Of a stretch of DNA of 64,000 bases, positions 53,932 through 62,650 are shown one piece after another. How positions within the stretch are numbered: position 1 is the first letter of the stretch; every line of letters begins with the position of its first letter. The stretch is from a virus: the IMG/VR virus record IMGVR_UViG_3300035665_000004, positions 1 through 64,000 of that record. The stretch is one strand, 5' to 3'. Below the pieces are notes generated by a model, which saw only the letters and a list, made by a program, of their open reading frames with translations, was not told the origin of the DNA and searched no databases. A program made the translations under genes and the position numbers.

Positions 53932-54660
53932 TTACAACCAGTTTGGTGTTTCATAAGATTTAATAATAAACCTAATGGGATGTTTTTCAGTTAATTGAAT
54001 CTTAACTCTATTTTCATCTAATAAAATTAAAGGAACAACATCTTTTTTCCAGTAATCGACACCCTCTACATCATCCAAAACATAAATTGTTGCATCAATA
54101 TCATAAGATCTCATATTATGTTGAATAATATATTCCAACTTTGGTATATCAGCCCCTAATACACCTACCGCAATAGAATTAAATTCTGCATCTAAATATT
54201 GTTGTAATGATCTACCAATATACTCATATACAGTAATAGTTACTTCACCGACAGGGGGTGTATTTTCAAATGATACTACCCCATTTGCATAATCAAATAT
54301 CCAATTAGATTCATGTGTGGTTGGAATTTTATCACCATTAATAAACAACTTCACAGTATAATTAATTCCGTAAGATGGTGGAATAAACCCTTTTATCTTT
54401 TCATTATTCTCATCAACAGCATACCATGATTTTCTACCTTGCACAGTTTTATCTTCAACCAATGATAAAAATACACGAGGATTGATAATAGATGTTTCAA
54501 CTGAAGGTGGTAAAACCGGAACTTTATCTACCCAAATTTCTTTAGCATGTTGAAAGAGGATAATTCCATCATCCTCTTCATACCATTTTTTACTATTCCA
54601 GGTATGCTGTTTTCCAGATAATTTCTTTTGAGAAAAATTAATTTTGGTACTATCTAGCAT
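53932..54660 (-). CDS. Virion structural protein, tail/baseplate-type
   Basis: 242 residues, GGAG ahead of ATG 54660, 3 nt after the large structural gene. Beta-rich; segments GINYTVKLFINGDKIPTTH and GVVSFENTPPVGEVTITVYE look like the 'V-x-F-x2-PP-x-G-x-(V/I)-x-V' strand pairs of phage tail and fibre proteins. Exact role unknown. Confidence 0.6.
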   Translation of the reverse strand: MLDSTKINFSQKKLSGKQHTWNSKKWYEEDDGIILFQHAKEIWVDKVPVLPPSVETSIINPRVFLSLVEDKTVQGRKSWYAVDENNEKIKGFIPPSYGINYTVKLFINGDKIPTTHESNWIFDYANGVVSFENTPPVGEVTITVYEYIGRSLQQYLDAEFNSIAVGVLGADIPKLEYIIQHNMRSYDIDATIYVLDDVEGVDYWKKDVVPLILLDENRVKIQLTEKHPIRFIIKSYETPNWL

Positions 54661-54663
54661 GAT

Positions 54664-56646
54664 TTATCTCCAATTCTCAGAAATTTCTTCAATTTCAGTT
54701 ATTATACATTTATTCGTTTTCAATACAATTTCAATCAAATAACCAAAATCAGATTGTACGGTTGATAATGTTCCTACAGTCCAGGGACATTCGTATCCAG
54801 TTGTAGTTTTTGATATTGTGGCTGCACATCCAGTACCATCAACGGTAAATTCCTCTGTAAACTCAAGGGTATCAAACAATTTGTTAATATTCAACCAACC
54901 AGTAATACCAGGAAATTTAATATGTACGTCAAAATCAATACCAATTATATTTTCAGTAGTTATCTTCAATACACCGTTTGAATTTGGTTTATTATTAGCA
55001 TATATTCTTCTATAATAATACTGTGGACTAGTTGACAGTGATGAATAATCGGTGTTTATGTTATAATCGATAAAATTTGATTTTGCTCTTATTAACGAAC
55101 CCATATATTGTTGTGCATTTCCAGTTTTCAAGTTTGTGGTAGAATCCCACGTACCTACAGTGTTACTACTAACACTCGTAGAGTCATTTTGGTTAATCAC
55201 ATTAATGTTGATTCTATACTCCTCATCAACAAAAGTTTCTTTTAACGGTGTTGAATTGCCTGTCGATGGGTAAGTATCTATTAAAATTTTATGAACCAAT
55301 GTATCAGATGGACCCCATCCAGTGATAGGTTTACCAGCCTTAGCTGTAATGGTAACGTTATCAGCGAAAGTTGAAGGTGAATCATAAGAAATAGTATAAC
55401 CCACTAAACTAAATTCATGATTCCATAACGGAACTTTTAAACCTTTCATAGTTGACTTAGTGGAATTCCATTCAAGGAGATCGTGTGTTGACCCATCCAT
55501 TTTAATAGAAATTGGTTTATCCCAATAAGTATAAGTGAAAACATTTTTAGCCACATAATCAAATACAAATGAAATTTTAGTATTTAAAAAAGGAATTCCA
55601 GATAAAAATTTAGGTATTCCACTTTTTGAATTAAACCCATTAATTTTTGATGATGGTGGCACACTATTTGGATCATAAAACAACTCCATTGTATTTGTTT
55701 TGAACGGTGGGGTTGGTATCTCTGCATTAACATCGGTTATATCGTGCTCAACTCGAAAAGTGTGTCTTCCCGGTGAAATATTACAGTTTATAATTCCCGA
55801 ACCACATTGCCATCTTTTAAAATCATTATATCTTTCAATTTTAGTTATTATCAATGATCCAGTTGAACTCTTATATTTTTCTTTATTTGGATTTGCATTG
55901 ATAGATAGTGGATTACCATCAAAATCATGTGTGTCTTGCTTTATTGTGGGGTCATATCCCTGTGTAACACCAAAATAATCTCGGCTTGGTTCATTGAACA
56001 ATCCATATAAATCTACCCCTGCATCAACCAGAACTTCATCAGAATATACAACGATTTTCCCTTTATCTGCCTTACCAAATTGGCGTTGTAACTTCCCTTT
56101 AGTTACTGTACCGTCAACAGGTAATGTTGCCTTTACATTCGATGAACCAATAATATATGAAATCTCATCACCTGCGGAGACACCATTTAAATTTATTTTA
56201 TCAGGAGCTGTATCTGTCAGCGATGAGATTTTGCCAACATATTGTTTTTGTTCAATTAAAACCAAATCACCTCTAAGCATAGTTGCTGCAGGTGGTGCTA
56301 AATCTTTCAACGCCTCATTAACATCATCCATGGCATCTGAAATTTTAGTCTGTTCGGTAAAATCAAATAAGCCGTCGGGCCAATAACCACCATCCTTGGT
56401 TGGACCTAATGCGTCAACACCAACTACTCTAACTTCCATTTCTTCAGGTTTAACTGGTAAACCTGTTGTTTTATCCAATTTTAAAAAAACACCTTGTAAC
56501 TTTCCAATAGAGGTATTAAACCAAAAACGTCCTAATTTCCATTCTTTTTCTGCTGGAACAGTATCTAAATTTTCGGGAACAAGATTTTTAATTTGTGCAT
56601 TTGGACTTAACCGTAAATGTTGCTTCAATTTAAACTCAGCAGACAT
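54664..56646 (-). CDS. Large virion structural protein
   Basis: 660 residues from ATG 56646 (GGAG 8 nt upstream; the GTG 9 nt earlier overlaps that site). The N-terminus LRLSPNAQIKNLVPENLDTV and LGRFWFNTSIGKLQGVFLKL match the opening of tail-fibre-like and 'long tail fiber proximal' proteins that trimerise. The remainder is beta-rich with no catalytic motif. A consensus late box stands at 56681. With 53932 it makes a two-gene late unit. Confidence 0.7.
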   Translation of the reverse strand: MSAEFKLKQHLRLSPNAQIKNLVPENLDTVPAEKEWKLGRFWFNTSIGKLQGVFLKLDKTTGLPVKPEEMEVRVVGVDALGPTKDGGYWPDGLFDFTEQTKISDAMDDVNEALKDLAPPAATMLRGDLVLIEQKQYVGKISSLTDTAPDKINLNGVSAGDEISYIIGSSNVKATLPVDGTVTKGKLQRQFGKADKGKIVVYSDEVLVDAGVDLYGLFNEPSRDYFGVTQGYDPTIKQDTHDFDGNPLSINANPNKEKYKSSTGSLIITKIERYNDFKRWQCGSGIINCNISPGRHTFRVEHDITDVNAEIPTPPFKTNTMELFYDPNSVPPSSKINGFNSKSGIPKFLSGIPFLNTKISFVFDYVAKNVFTYTYWDKPISIKMDGSTHDLLEWNSTKSTMKGLKVPLWNHEFSLVGYTISYDSPSTFADNVTITAKAGKPITGWGPSDTLVHKILIDTYPSTGNSTPLKETFVDEEYRININVINQNDSTSVSSNTVGTWDSTTNLKTGNAQQYMGSLIRAKSNFIDYNINTDYSSLSTSPQYYYRRIYANNKPNSNGVLKITTENIIGIDFDVHIKFPGITGWLNINKLFDTLEFTEEFTVDGTGCAATISKTTTGYECPWTVGTLSTVQSDFGYLIEIVLKTNKCIITEIEEISENWR

Positions 56647-56680
56647 ATGTAACACTCCATAATATTCAATTTAATTCACT

Positions 56681-56688
56681 TATTTATA
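56681..56688 (-). promoter_or_regulatory. T4-type late promoter box
   Basis: Perfect TATAAATA on the minus strand, 35 bases before ATG 56646, the best-placed late box in the window. Confidence 0.75.
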
Positions 56689-56782
56689 CCACAACAAAAG
56701 TTAATCATAACTACTTTTTTAATTTTTATATTTTTTTGTGTATAATTTAAAATAACTAATTTAACTTTCAAAGGAAAATAAA

Positions 56783-57520
56783 ATGAACCAACAATTATTA
56801 GACAATTTGGCGATGTTACAAGATGGATTAAACGAATACATTACTAAAGATTGGAAAAACAATAGAACTGAATTAGATTTTATGATTTGCTCACATCAAG
56901 AAATGTCAGAATTAATTGATACCACTTGTGATGTTGACGGTGCTAAACATTCATTAGACTGGAAATGGTGGAAACAAAAAAGTGGTAGTGGTGCAAGAAC
57001 AATGGATACTGTTAAGTGGAATGAATTACACCAATCCGTAATTGATAACATTAAAATTGAATTAACCGATTTAGTTTTCTTCACATTATCACAACGCATA
57101 TTAGAAGATCTCACCGATCCAGATGAACCAGTGGTATTAAGTGAAAACGATTGGTTGAATTTTATGAGTATTACCGCAAATAACCTGTTACAACGACCAA
57201 GTATGTCACTAGGAATTGTATTGGAACTTTCCAAAAAAATTGATTTCAATATTGCAGCATATTACATTGTAAAACATCTTTTAAACTATTATCGACAAAT
57301 TTCAAAATACGGTGATGGTTACGAAAAAATTAAAAATGGTAAAGAGGATAATGAGTTATTACACGATATTATCAACGACATCACAGTTGAAAATTTAATT
57401 ATCGATTTTGATAACGCATATAATTTAATTGCATCGAGATTTTTTGAAATTTTTACTGCACCAAAAGAAAAAGAAATTACAATCGAATTTTGGAGAAACT
57501 TTCAACATCCTAAGAGTTAA
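56783..57520 (+). CDS. dUTPase/dCTPase-like all-alpha NTP pyrophosphatase
   Basis: 245 residues behind AAAGGAAA. Motifs of the dimeric dUTPase/MazG superfamily: CSHQEMSELIDTT near residue 36 (E-x2-E), LDWKWWKQKSG near 58, and IKIELTDLVFFTLSQ near 92 (E-x3-D metal site). The family includes T4 gp56 (dCTPase-dUTPase) and Campylobacter-type dimeric dUTPases. Would remove dUTP (and perhaps dCTP) from the pool and make dUMP for thymidylate. Confidence 0.8.
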   Translation: MNQQLLDNLAMLQDGLNEYITKDWKNNRTELDFMICSHQEMSELIDTTCDVDGAKHSLDWKWWKQKSGSGARTMDTVKWNELHQSVIDNIKIELTDLVFFTLSQRILEDLTDPDEPVVLSENDWLNFMSITANNLLQRPSMSLGIVLELSKKIDFNIAAYYIVKHLLNYYRQISKYGDGYEKIKNGKEDNELLHDIINDITVENLIIDFDNAYNLIASRFFEIFTAPKEKEITIEFWRNFQHPKS

Positions 57521-57526
57521 CTGAAA

Positions 57527-57814
57527 GTGTATCTTAAATTTCAAATTTCGGGAGTAAAAAAAAATAAAATTTCCACTGAGGAAGTAAGAATTGAAATTAG
57601 AAAAATAGAAGAATCCTTATATGGTGAATCAATGGATTATATTAAAATGATAAAACTGAACGATATTTTAAACCATAAAATTAATATACCTTTTAACTTA
57701 ATGATAAAAGCCGAATTAATATCAGGAAGCATAAAATTAGTTGGTTACACCGATGATTCTAAAGCAGTATTAGATCCAAACTGTGGAATAAATCACATTT
57801 CAAAAATACGTTAA
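57527..57814 (+). CDS. Hypothetical basic protein, 95 aa
   Basis: GTG 57527 is the start, 6 nt after the dUTPase stop; no ATG fits. Lys/Ile-rich alpha/beta protein (MDYIKMIKLNDILNHKINIP). No family recognised. Confidence 0.55.
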   Translation: MYLKFQISGVKKNKISTEEVRIEIRKIEESLYGESMDYIKMIKLNDILNHKINIPFNLMIKAELISGSIKLVGYTDDSKAVLDPNCGINHISKIR

Positions 57815-57828
57815 TTAGGAGTTTATAT

Positions 57829-58254
57829 ATGCAACATACGGAAAACTATACAATCACACATGAAGACATTGTTGATGGAGAATTTACAGAAATTCAACCA
57901 TCTATCAATGCAATGGAAAATGGTGATGAATTACGAGCTATGGGATTTAGAGATATTAGTAAAGCTGGTGATTATGAATCTCAAATAAGAGATGAAATAT
58001 TAAATTCTGTACAAATCCAACGGACATTACAAGATTATCAACGCAATTCATCCGATAAACGGTCGACTAGAGATTATTTAAAACAACATATTGATTTTTT
58101 GGTTAATGTTTCCCCAGGTAAAACAAAAAAAGATATTGTTTCCAAAATGACAATTGAACATGCGGCAGCCATTATGAAGATAGCTGCAAAAGCAGATGTT
58201 CCTGAAAAACTATTAAAGAAACATTTAAAACATCTCAAAAAAGAATACACATAA
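57829..58254 (+). CDS. Hypothetical helical protein, 141 aa
   Basis: AGGAG before ATG 57829. N-terminal acidic segment, then RDEILNSVQIQRTLQDYQRN and a basic C-terminus with KTKKDIVSKMTIEHAAAIMK. Helical, no recognised family. Confidence 0.6.
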   Translation: MQHTENYTITHEDIVDGEFTEIQPSINAMENGDELRAMGFRDISKAGDYESQIRDEILNSVQIQRTLQDYQRNSSDKRSTRDYLKQHIDFLVNVSPGKTKKDIVSKMTIEHAAAIMKIAAKADVPEKLLKKHLKHLKKEYT

Positions 58255-58261
58255 CATAACG

Positions 58262-58316
58262 TCTACACCCCACTACAAAAGTAAATTGATGTCAACTATG
58301 TTTGTAGTGGGGTAGA
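58262..58316. terminator. Long inverted repeat, possible terminator
   Basis: CCCCACTACAAA (58268-58279) pairs perfectly with TTTGTAGTGGGG (58301-58312), extended by outer TCTA/TAGA. No T-run on the + side. Confidence 0.55.
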
Positions 58317-58393
58317 AATAATTGTAACACTGAAACATTTTTAGTATAATTTATTTGTAGTTGAAATTTTAATTTTTTATAAGGAAAAACAAA

Positions 58394-58708
58394 ATGATTG
58401 AATTCGATAATGGTCGAGTAACTGAAGTATTACGTGCATGTTTAATTATCGTTCAGCAGCAAGAAATGATTGATGAAGTAATTCCAGATATTGCTGATGA
58501 ATTTGGTGTTAGTAAAGGTTCAGTTAAGAAAATTTGTATGGCATACGCAAAAGATACATTGCAGAAAACACAGGAAAAATTAGAAGATGAACGGTCAATG
58601 CTCGCAAACATTGAATTATTGATAGAAGCGGTTGAAAACATATCACCTTCAGATATTAAAGAAGTATATGAAGAATCAGATTTAAAAAAACCAGATGTTG
58701 AAGATTAG
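58394..58708 (+). CDS. Small DNA-binding-like protein, 104 aa
   Basis: Helical; begins with FDNGRVTEVLRACL, with an HTH-like IPDIADEFGVSKGSVKKICM near residues 31-51 and an acidic tail. Size and layout (N-terminal 'EFD', HTH with 'K' pair, acidic end) recall T4 DsbA, a late-transcription dsDNA-binding protein, but similarity is weak. TATAAT at 58346-58351. Confidence 0.5.
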   Translation: MIEFDNGRVTEVLRACLIIVQQQEMIDEVIPDIADEFGVSKGSVKKICMAYAKDTLQKTQEKLEDERSMLANIELLIEAVENISPSDIKEVYEESDLKKPDVED

Positions 58709-58780
58709 TTACATTATTAAAAATTTTCTTTAGTTTTAACGTTAAAGAATTTATAAATTACTTTTTTTGGGAGATTAACC

Positions 58781-59188
58781 ATGCATTTCAAAGGAAACAT
58801 TATTATTACAGATCCATGTTATATTATTGATGAAGAAAATACTGACGATTGGGATGATTGTGAGTATGGTTGTAATATGGAAGAATTAGGTATCACCAAC
58901 TATATTTGTCGGGATACACTTTATGGTGATTGGTCTTGTACTGTATTCGATACTGTCAACGAAAACAAAATAGGAAATTTTTCTGCAGATGCTGGTATGG
59001 TTGCTGTTTTTTTACTTGATGAGGTTTTAAAATACAATCCACATTTCAACTATCATACCGAAAAACCAAATACCACAACACTTATTAAAAATTTTGATGG
59101 TGATGTAACTTTTGAGTTAAATGGAGATAATGTTCATGTAGTTGGTAAAGGAAACATCAATTTCAAATCAACACAAAATCAATTTTAA
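58781..59188 (+). CDS. Conserved phage protein with GNIIITDPCYI motif
   Basis: 135 residues, GGGAG site. Begins FKGNIIITDPCYIIDEENTD and later has GDWSCTVFDT and GNFSADAGMVAVFLLDEVL. This 'I-x-DPCY' plus 'G-x-F-x-ADAG-x-(V/A)' pair marks a small family common in large phages and bacteria; no function known to me. Confidence 0.7.
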   Translation: MHFKGNIIITDPCYIIDEENTDDWDDCEYGCNMEELGITNYICRDTLYGDWSCTVFDTVNENKIGNFSADAGMVAVFLLDEVLKYNPHFNYHTEKPNTTTLIKNFDGDVTFELNGDNVHVVGKGNINFKSTQNQF

Positions 59189-59228
59189 TATAGAAGTAAA
59201 ATTTATTAGCTAAGTAGCAAAAAAAAAT

Positions 59229-59266
59229 AAACCCAATTAAAATTAAAAACTTTAATTGGGTTTTTT
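59229..59266 (+). terminator. Rho-independent terminator
   Basis: AAACCCAATTAAA (59229-59241) and TTTAATTGGGTTT (59251-59263), followed by T residues. Confidence 0.88.
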
Positions 59267-59538
59267 AAAATATTTTTTTCAAATATAGAAAAGGAATTAT
59301 CTATGACTACTCAAAAAAGAAATTTAAACTACCTTATTCTTTAGGGTGGGGTAGTTCACATTTTCATCCCTTATATTGTATAATTACTTAATAGAAGTTA
59401 GAGAACAGTTGGTATTCATTCCACTATTTTCTCTAGTACGGTAAATACTTTAGATTACTTTTCTTCTTTCTTAGTTATACAACTTAAAACTTTCTTTCAC
59501 CAAATTTCATATTTTTAACGAAAATAACCGAGGCATAA
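59267..59538 (+). other. Leader region with hairpins and a short frame
   Basis: About 270 bases before the ClpP-like gene. A 13-codon frame (ATG 59302, AAGGAATT site) is followed by AACTACC...GGGTAGTT that can form a hairpin around its stop, and by TAGAGAA...TTCTCTA near 59397-59439. TATAAT at about 59379-59384 may be a -10 box. A leader peptide or structured 5' UTR is possible. Confidence 0.35.
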
Positions 59539-60438
59539 ATGAGAAAAAAATTACACAAACATACATCACATGATACCGAATTGATTCCTCAAAATATTTT
59601 TCCAAAACAAAAGAATGTCTACGTTGGTGAGGACCAAGATAGAAATATAGCGATTGTACTAATATATGGTGTTATTGATGAACCCGATGAGTATGTTGAT
59701 GAACTATTAAAATTAAACTGTTTATCATCAAAATATGATGTTGTTGAAGTCACGTTAAATTCACCTGGTGGTAGTTTAAATACAACTGTTGATATGCTTT
59801 CAACAATTAATAAATTTGAGGTTGTTATTACTATTGGTAAAGGTGAGGTTGCATCTGCGGCATTTATGTTATGGGCAAGTGGTGATATTAGAGTAGTTAC
59901 AGATTATTCAATGTACATGGCTCATAGAGAATCGTATGGTATGTATGGAAAAACATCCGAACATAGAGATGCTGCTCAAACATTTGGTAAAGTGTATGAG
60001 GAGCTATTTGAGGAATGTTTTGGTGATTTATTAAATGATAAGGAAAAACTTATTGCTGAAAGATCTGAAACTTGGCTATCTTATAAAGATCTATTAGAAA
60101 GAGATAGAGTTATTAGTTATGATAAATATGTTGTTCCTACAAATCTTTATTCTGTTGTTGAATTGTTTGTTACCGATTCTGGTTCAATATTTATGAAGGA
60201 CCCTGATTCGGATTCATTCAGAAGTGTAACTCTACAATATGGTGACGAAGCTCTCGAAAATATGACCAACTATCTTTATGGTATTGCACCAATAACTAAA
60301 ATGCCAACTGAGGTACCTACAACAAAACCTAAAGCGAATATATCTTCAAGATTGAAAAACAAAAATGTAAAATCTACCGATGATACGACATCGACAAACA
60401 AAAAACCAAAAAATAAAACTGGAGAAAACAATGAGTGA
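59539..60438 (+). CDS. ClpP-like serine protease, second
   Basis: 299 residues, GAGG site. VEVTLNSPGGSLNTTVDMLS is the SPGG oxyanion motif near residue 73, catalytic Ser in GEVASAAFMLWASGD near 108, and catalytic His in MYMAHRESYG near 134. The last 50 residues are a Lys/Thr/Pro-rich tail. Longer than and only distantly similar to the ClpP-like protein at 40381. Overlaps the GTP cyclohydrolase gene by 8 nt. Confidence 0.8.
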   Translation: MRKKLHKHTSHDTELIPQNIFPKQKNVYVGEDQDRNIAIVLIYGVIDEPDEYVDELLKLNCLSSKYDVVEVTLNSPGGSLNTTVDMLSTINKFEVVITIGKGEVASAAFMLWASGDIRVVTDYSMYMAHRESYGMYGKTSEHRDAAQTFGKVYEELFEECFGDLLNDKEKLIAERSETWLSYKDLLERDRVISYDKYVVPTNLYSVVELFVTDSGSIFMKDPDSDSFRSVTLQYGDEALENMTNYLYGIAPITKMPTEVPTTKPKANISSRLKNKNVKSTDDTTSTNKKPKNKTGENNE

Positions 60439-61306
60439 TTTATCTGAATTAGAAATCGAAAGAGCATTAGAAATAGCAAATATACACAAAGAGGGTAATA
60501 ATATTACTCTGACTGATATTGACCATTATATAAAAAATGCTATAAGTGTTGAATTTAAATCTAAATTCCCAAATGACAATTTTGATGTATCGTGGCATAC
60601 CTACAAAGCTATTGGTTGTTTCCCAGCATTGGGAAATGCCTATGATATTGGTATTTCAATTGATAAACCAACTCATTATCTAATGCGATTAGTTGCTACC
60701 TGGCATATTGAAAAAGCATTGAAAGCATTAAAATTTGACACCGATAACGATCCAAATTTATTAAGTGAACCGGAATTTGCAAACATTGGTACTGCAGGTA
60801 GAATTGCGAAAATTTGGGCTGGTAGTAGTTTAGATCCAGAAAATATTAGAGAATATGGTGATGGTAGATGGGTAAAACCACCAAGATTAGCAACTTTCCC
60901 TGCAAAAGATGCAGATCGTGGAAGACCAGTTACAGTAGTTATTAATAATCCAGGTATTGGTAGTGTATGTTCACATCACTTTTTACCATACAGCATACAA
61001 AATTCTGAGAACAGCAAAATTGTTATTTCTTATATTCCCAACAAAAAATTATTGGGATTATCAAAAATTGGTAGATTTGTAGAATGGTGTTTAAATAGAC
61101 CTTCTTTACAAGAAGAAGCGACTGAATTAATCTTTAAAAAAATTAAAGAAATTGCCGAAACAGATGATGTTTATGTTGGGTTGATTGAGTTAGAGCATAG
61201 CTGTGAGACCACACGAGGTAGCAAACAACATAGCACAACCACTACTGAGGATTATAGTGGTGCGTATAATGATATTACATATCGAAATTCGATTCTTAAA
61301 TACTAG
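60431..61306 (+). CDS. folE: GTP cyclohydrolase I
   Basis: 291 residues from ATG 60431 (GGAG 6 nt upstream). C-terminal 110 residues match FolE: SVCSHHFLPYS (zinc Cys and His plus catalytic His), LLGLSKIGRFVEWCLNRPSL (GLSKI-x-R substrate block), and LEHSCETTRGSKQHSTTTT with the third zinc ligand Cys. The N-terminal 160 residues are longer than in FolE and are shared by phage versions. Converts GTP to 7,8-dihydroneopterin triphosphate, first step for folate, pterins, and 7-deazaguanine; the QueD-like protein at 22926 could follow. Confidence 0.88.
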   Translation: MSDLSELEIERALEIANIHKEGNNITLTDIDHYIKNAISVEFKSKFPNDNFDVSWHTYKAIGCFPALGNAYDIGISIDKPTHYLMRLVATWHIEKALKALKFDTDNDPNLLSEPEFANIGTAGRIAKIWAGSSLDPENIREYGDGRWVKPPRLATFPAKDADRGRPVTVVINNPGIGSVCSHHFLPYSIQNSENSKIVISYIPNKKLLGLSKIGRFVEWCLNRPSLQEEATELIFKKIKEIAETDDVYVGLIELEHSCETTRGSKQHSTTTTEDYSGAYNDITYRNSILKY

Positions 61307-61313
61307 TTTGTCG

Positions 61314-61344
61314 ACCACATCATATAATTCATATATGATGTGGT
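61314..61344 (+). terminator. Rho-independent terminator
   Basis: ACCACATCATATA (61314-61326) pairs with TATATGATGTGGT (61332-61344). Confidence 0.82.
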
Positions 61345-61367
61345 TAAAAAAATAAAGGTATCAAAAC

Positions 61368-61880
61368 ATGCAATACAATGAAAAATTATCGAATGAAAAA
61401 TTAGGTGCATTTCAACAAGTTTCATCTGGTTATGATATTGGCAATTTATCAACACAAAACAAATCATTTATAAAATCAAAAACTAAAAATCCATTATCGT
61501 TCAAAATTAAAGATATTGAAACTGTTGGTAACTCCAGTGAAATATTAAAAGTTTTATTTTCTAATGGATTAGTAGCAAGGATAATTAAATTCACAGATAA
61601 AGAAAATCGTGCCTCATCATCATTCGATATAGTTGATGAATTAAAAAAAGAAATCTTAGTCAATACCGATAAATCATTTACTGGTGGTACTGGTATAGCA
61701 GAATCATTATTCAAAATAAATTTTATATCTCAATGGGAGGTGCCAATATTTACAAAACTGTGTCGGGGTTTTATTTTAGGTGATCCAGAATCAATAAAAA
61801 AACTTATGTTTGACTACAACTTAAAAATAACAGAAGATACCGAATGGAAAATAAAAGAAATCATTGGAGTTAGCAAATGA
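61368..61880 (+). CDS. Hypothetical protein, 170 aa
   Basis: ATG 61368 behind AAAGGTATC. Ser/Lys/Asn-rich; a Gly turn (DKSFTGGTGIAESLFK) is followed by an Ile/Trp-rich helix. ATGA coupling with the nuclease gene points to related roles. No family recognised. Confidence 0.6.
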   Translation: MQYNEKLSNEKLGAFQQVSSGYDIGNLSTQNKSFIKSKTKNPLSFKIKDIETVGNSSEILKVLFSNGLVARIIKFTDKENRASSSFDIVDELKKEILVNTDKSFTGGTGIAESLFKINFISQWEVPIFTKLCRGFILGDPESIKKLMFDYNLKITEDTEWKIKEIIGVSK

Positions 61881-62599
61881 AATATGCCCCCTATTCTTTC
61901 TCCAAGATTCAAACCTTTTTTGAATGTCAGAAAAAATTTGAATACACTTACGTTAATAAAATACCAATCGATTATGATTATGTTGACCCAATATACTTTA
62001 AAAGAGGTAGATTTTTACACGCCTATATAGCAGATAGATTAAATGGTGGTGATGGGCTAACTATAAGTCGACACAATATTGATATTGGTGAAAAACTAAA
62101 ATTAGTAGAATTTGCAGATGTAACATTAAACAATGAATATATCAGTCTAACTTATGATTTTAATACCAATAAGGTTGAATCATTCGTTGCACTAGATCAC
62201 GAATTAAAACCATCAAATAAAAAAAATAAATCGGCATTAAGTGGGTATATTGATTATTATGCTGTTCATGATGATTATGGAATGATTGTAGATTGGAAAT
62301 CAGGAAAATATCATAGTACCCCACACTACTTTCAACTCGAACTATATGCGATTTGGATCTTCCAAAAATACCCAGAGGTAACAGAATTAGATTTAGTGTT
62401 TTATTATGTTGAGCATAATAAATTTCAAGTCAAAACAATAAATCCCAATGATGTTTTTGAATTAAAAACCACCCTTTCTGCAAAAATAACTATCATTGAA
62501 AATACAAACACCTTTGAGGTAAACAAATCAAAAAAATGTACATCCTGTCAATTTTTTAATGTGTGTAATTCTGAATTTGGTGTTGTTGGTGATATTTAA
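61877..62599 (+). CDS. PD-(D/E)XK nuclease, Cas4/RecB-like
   Basis: 240 residues. YSFSKIQTFFECQKKFEYTY at the N-terminus (first Cys), GRFLHAYIAD (the G-x-x-x-H motif) near residue 49, SGYIDYYAVHDDYGMIVDWKSG near 115-136 giving D...D-x-K, the QLELYA motif IV near 147, and a C-terminal C-x2-C-x5-C (CTSCQFFNVC), making with the first Cys a possible 4Fe-4S cluster as in Cas4 and AddB. Likely processes DNA ends or acts in phage recombination. Confidence 0.85.
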   Translation: MKYAPYSFSKIQTFFECQKKFEYTYVNKIPIDYDYVDPIYFKRGRFLHAYIADRLNGGDGLTISRHNIDIGEKLKLVEFADVTLNNEYISLTYDFNTNKVESFVALDHELKPSNKKNKSALSGYIDYYAVHDDYGMIVDWKSGKYHSTPHYFQLELYAIWIFQKYPEVTELDLVFYYVEHNKFQVKTINPNDVFELKTTLSAKITIIENTNTFEVNKSKKCTSCQFFNVCNSEFGVVGDI

Positions 62600-62610
62600 A
62601 AAAATGTATT

Positions 62611-62640
62611 TTTAAATCCTATATAATCATAGGATTTAAA
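62611..62640. terminator. Bidirectional terminator hairpin
   Basis: TTTAAATCCTAT (62611-62622) and ATAGGATTTAAA (62629-62640), perfect 12-bp arms between convergent genes. Confidence 0.85.
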
Positions 62641-62650
62641 TACGAAAATA

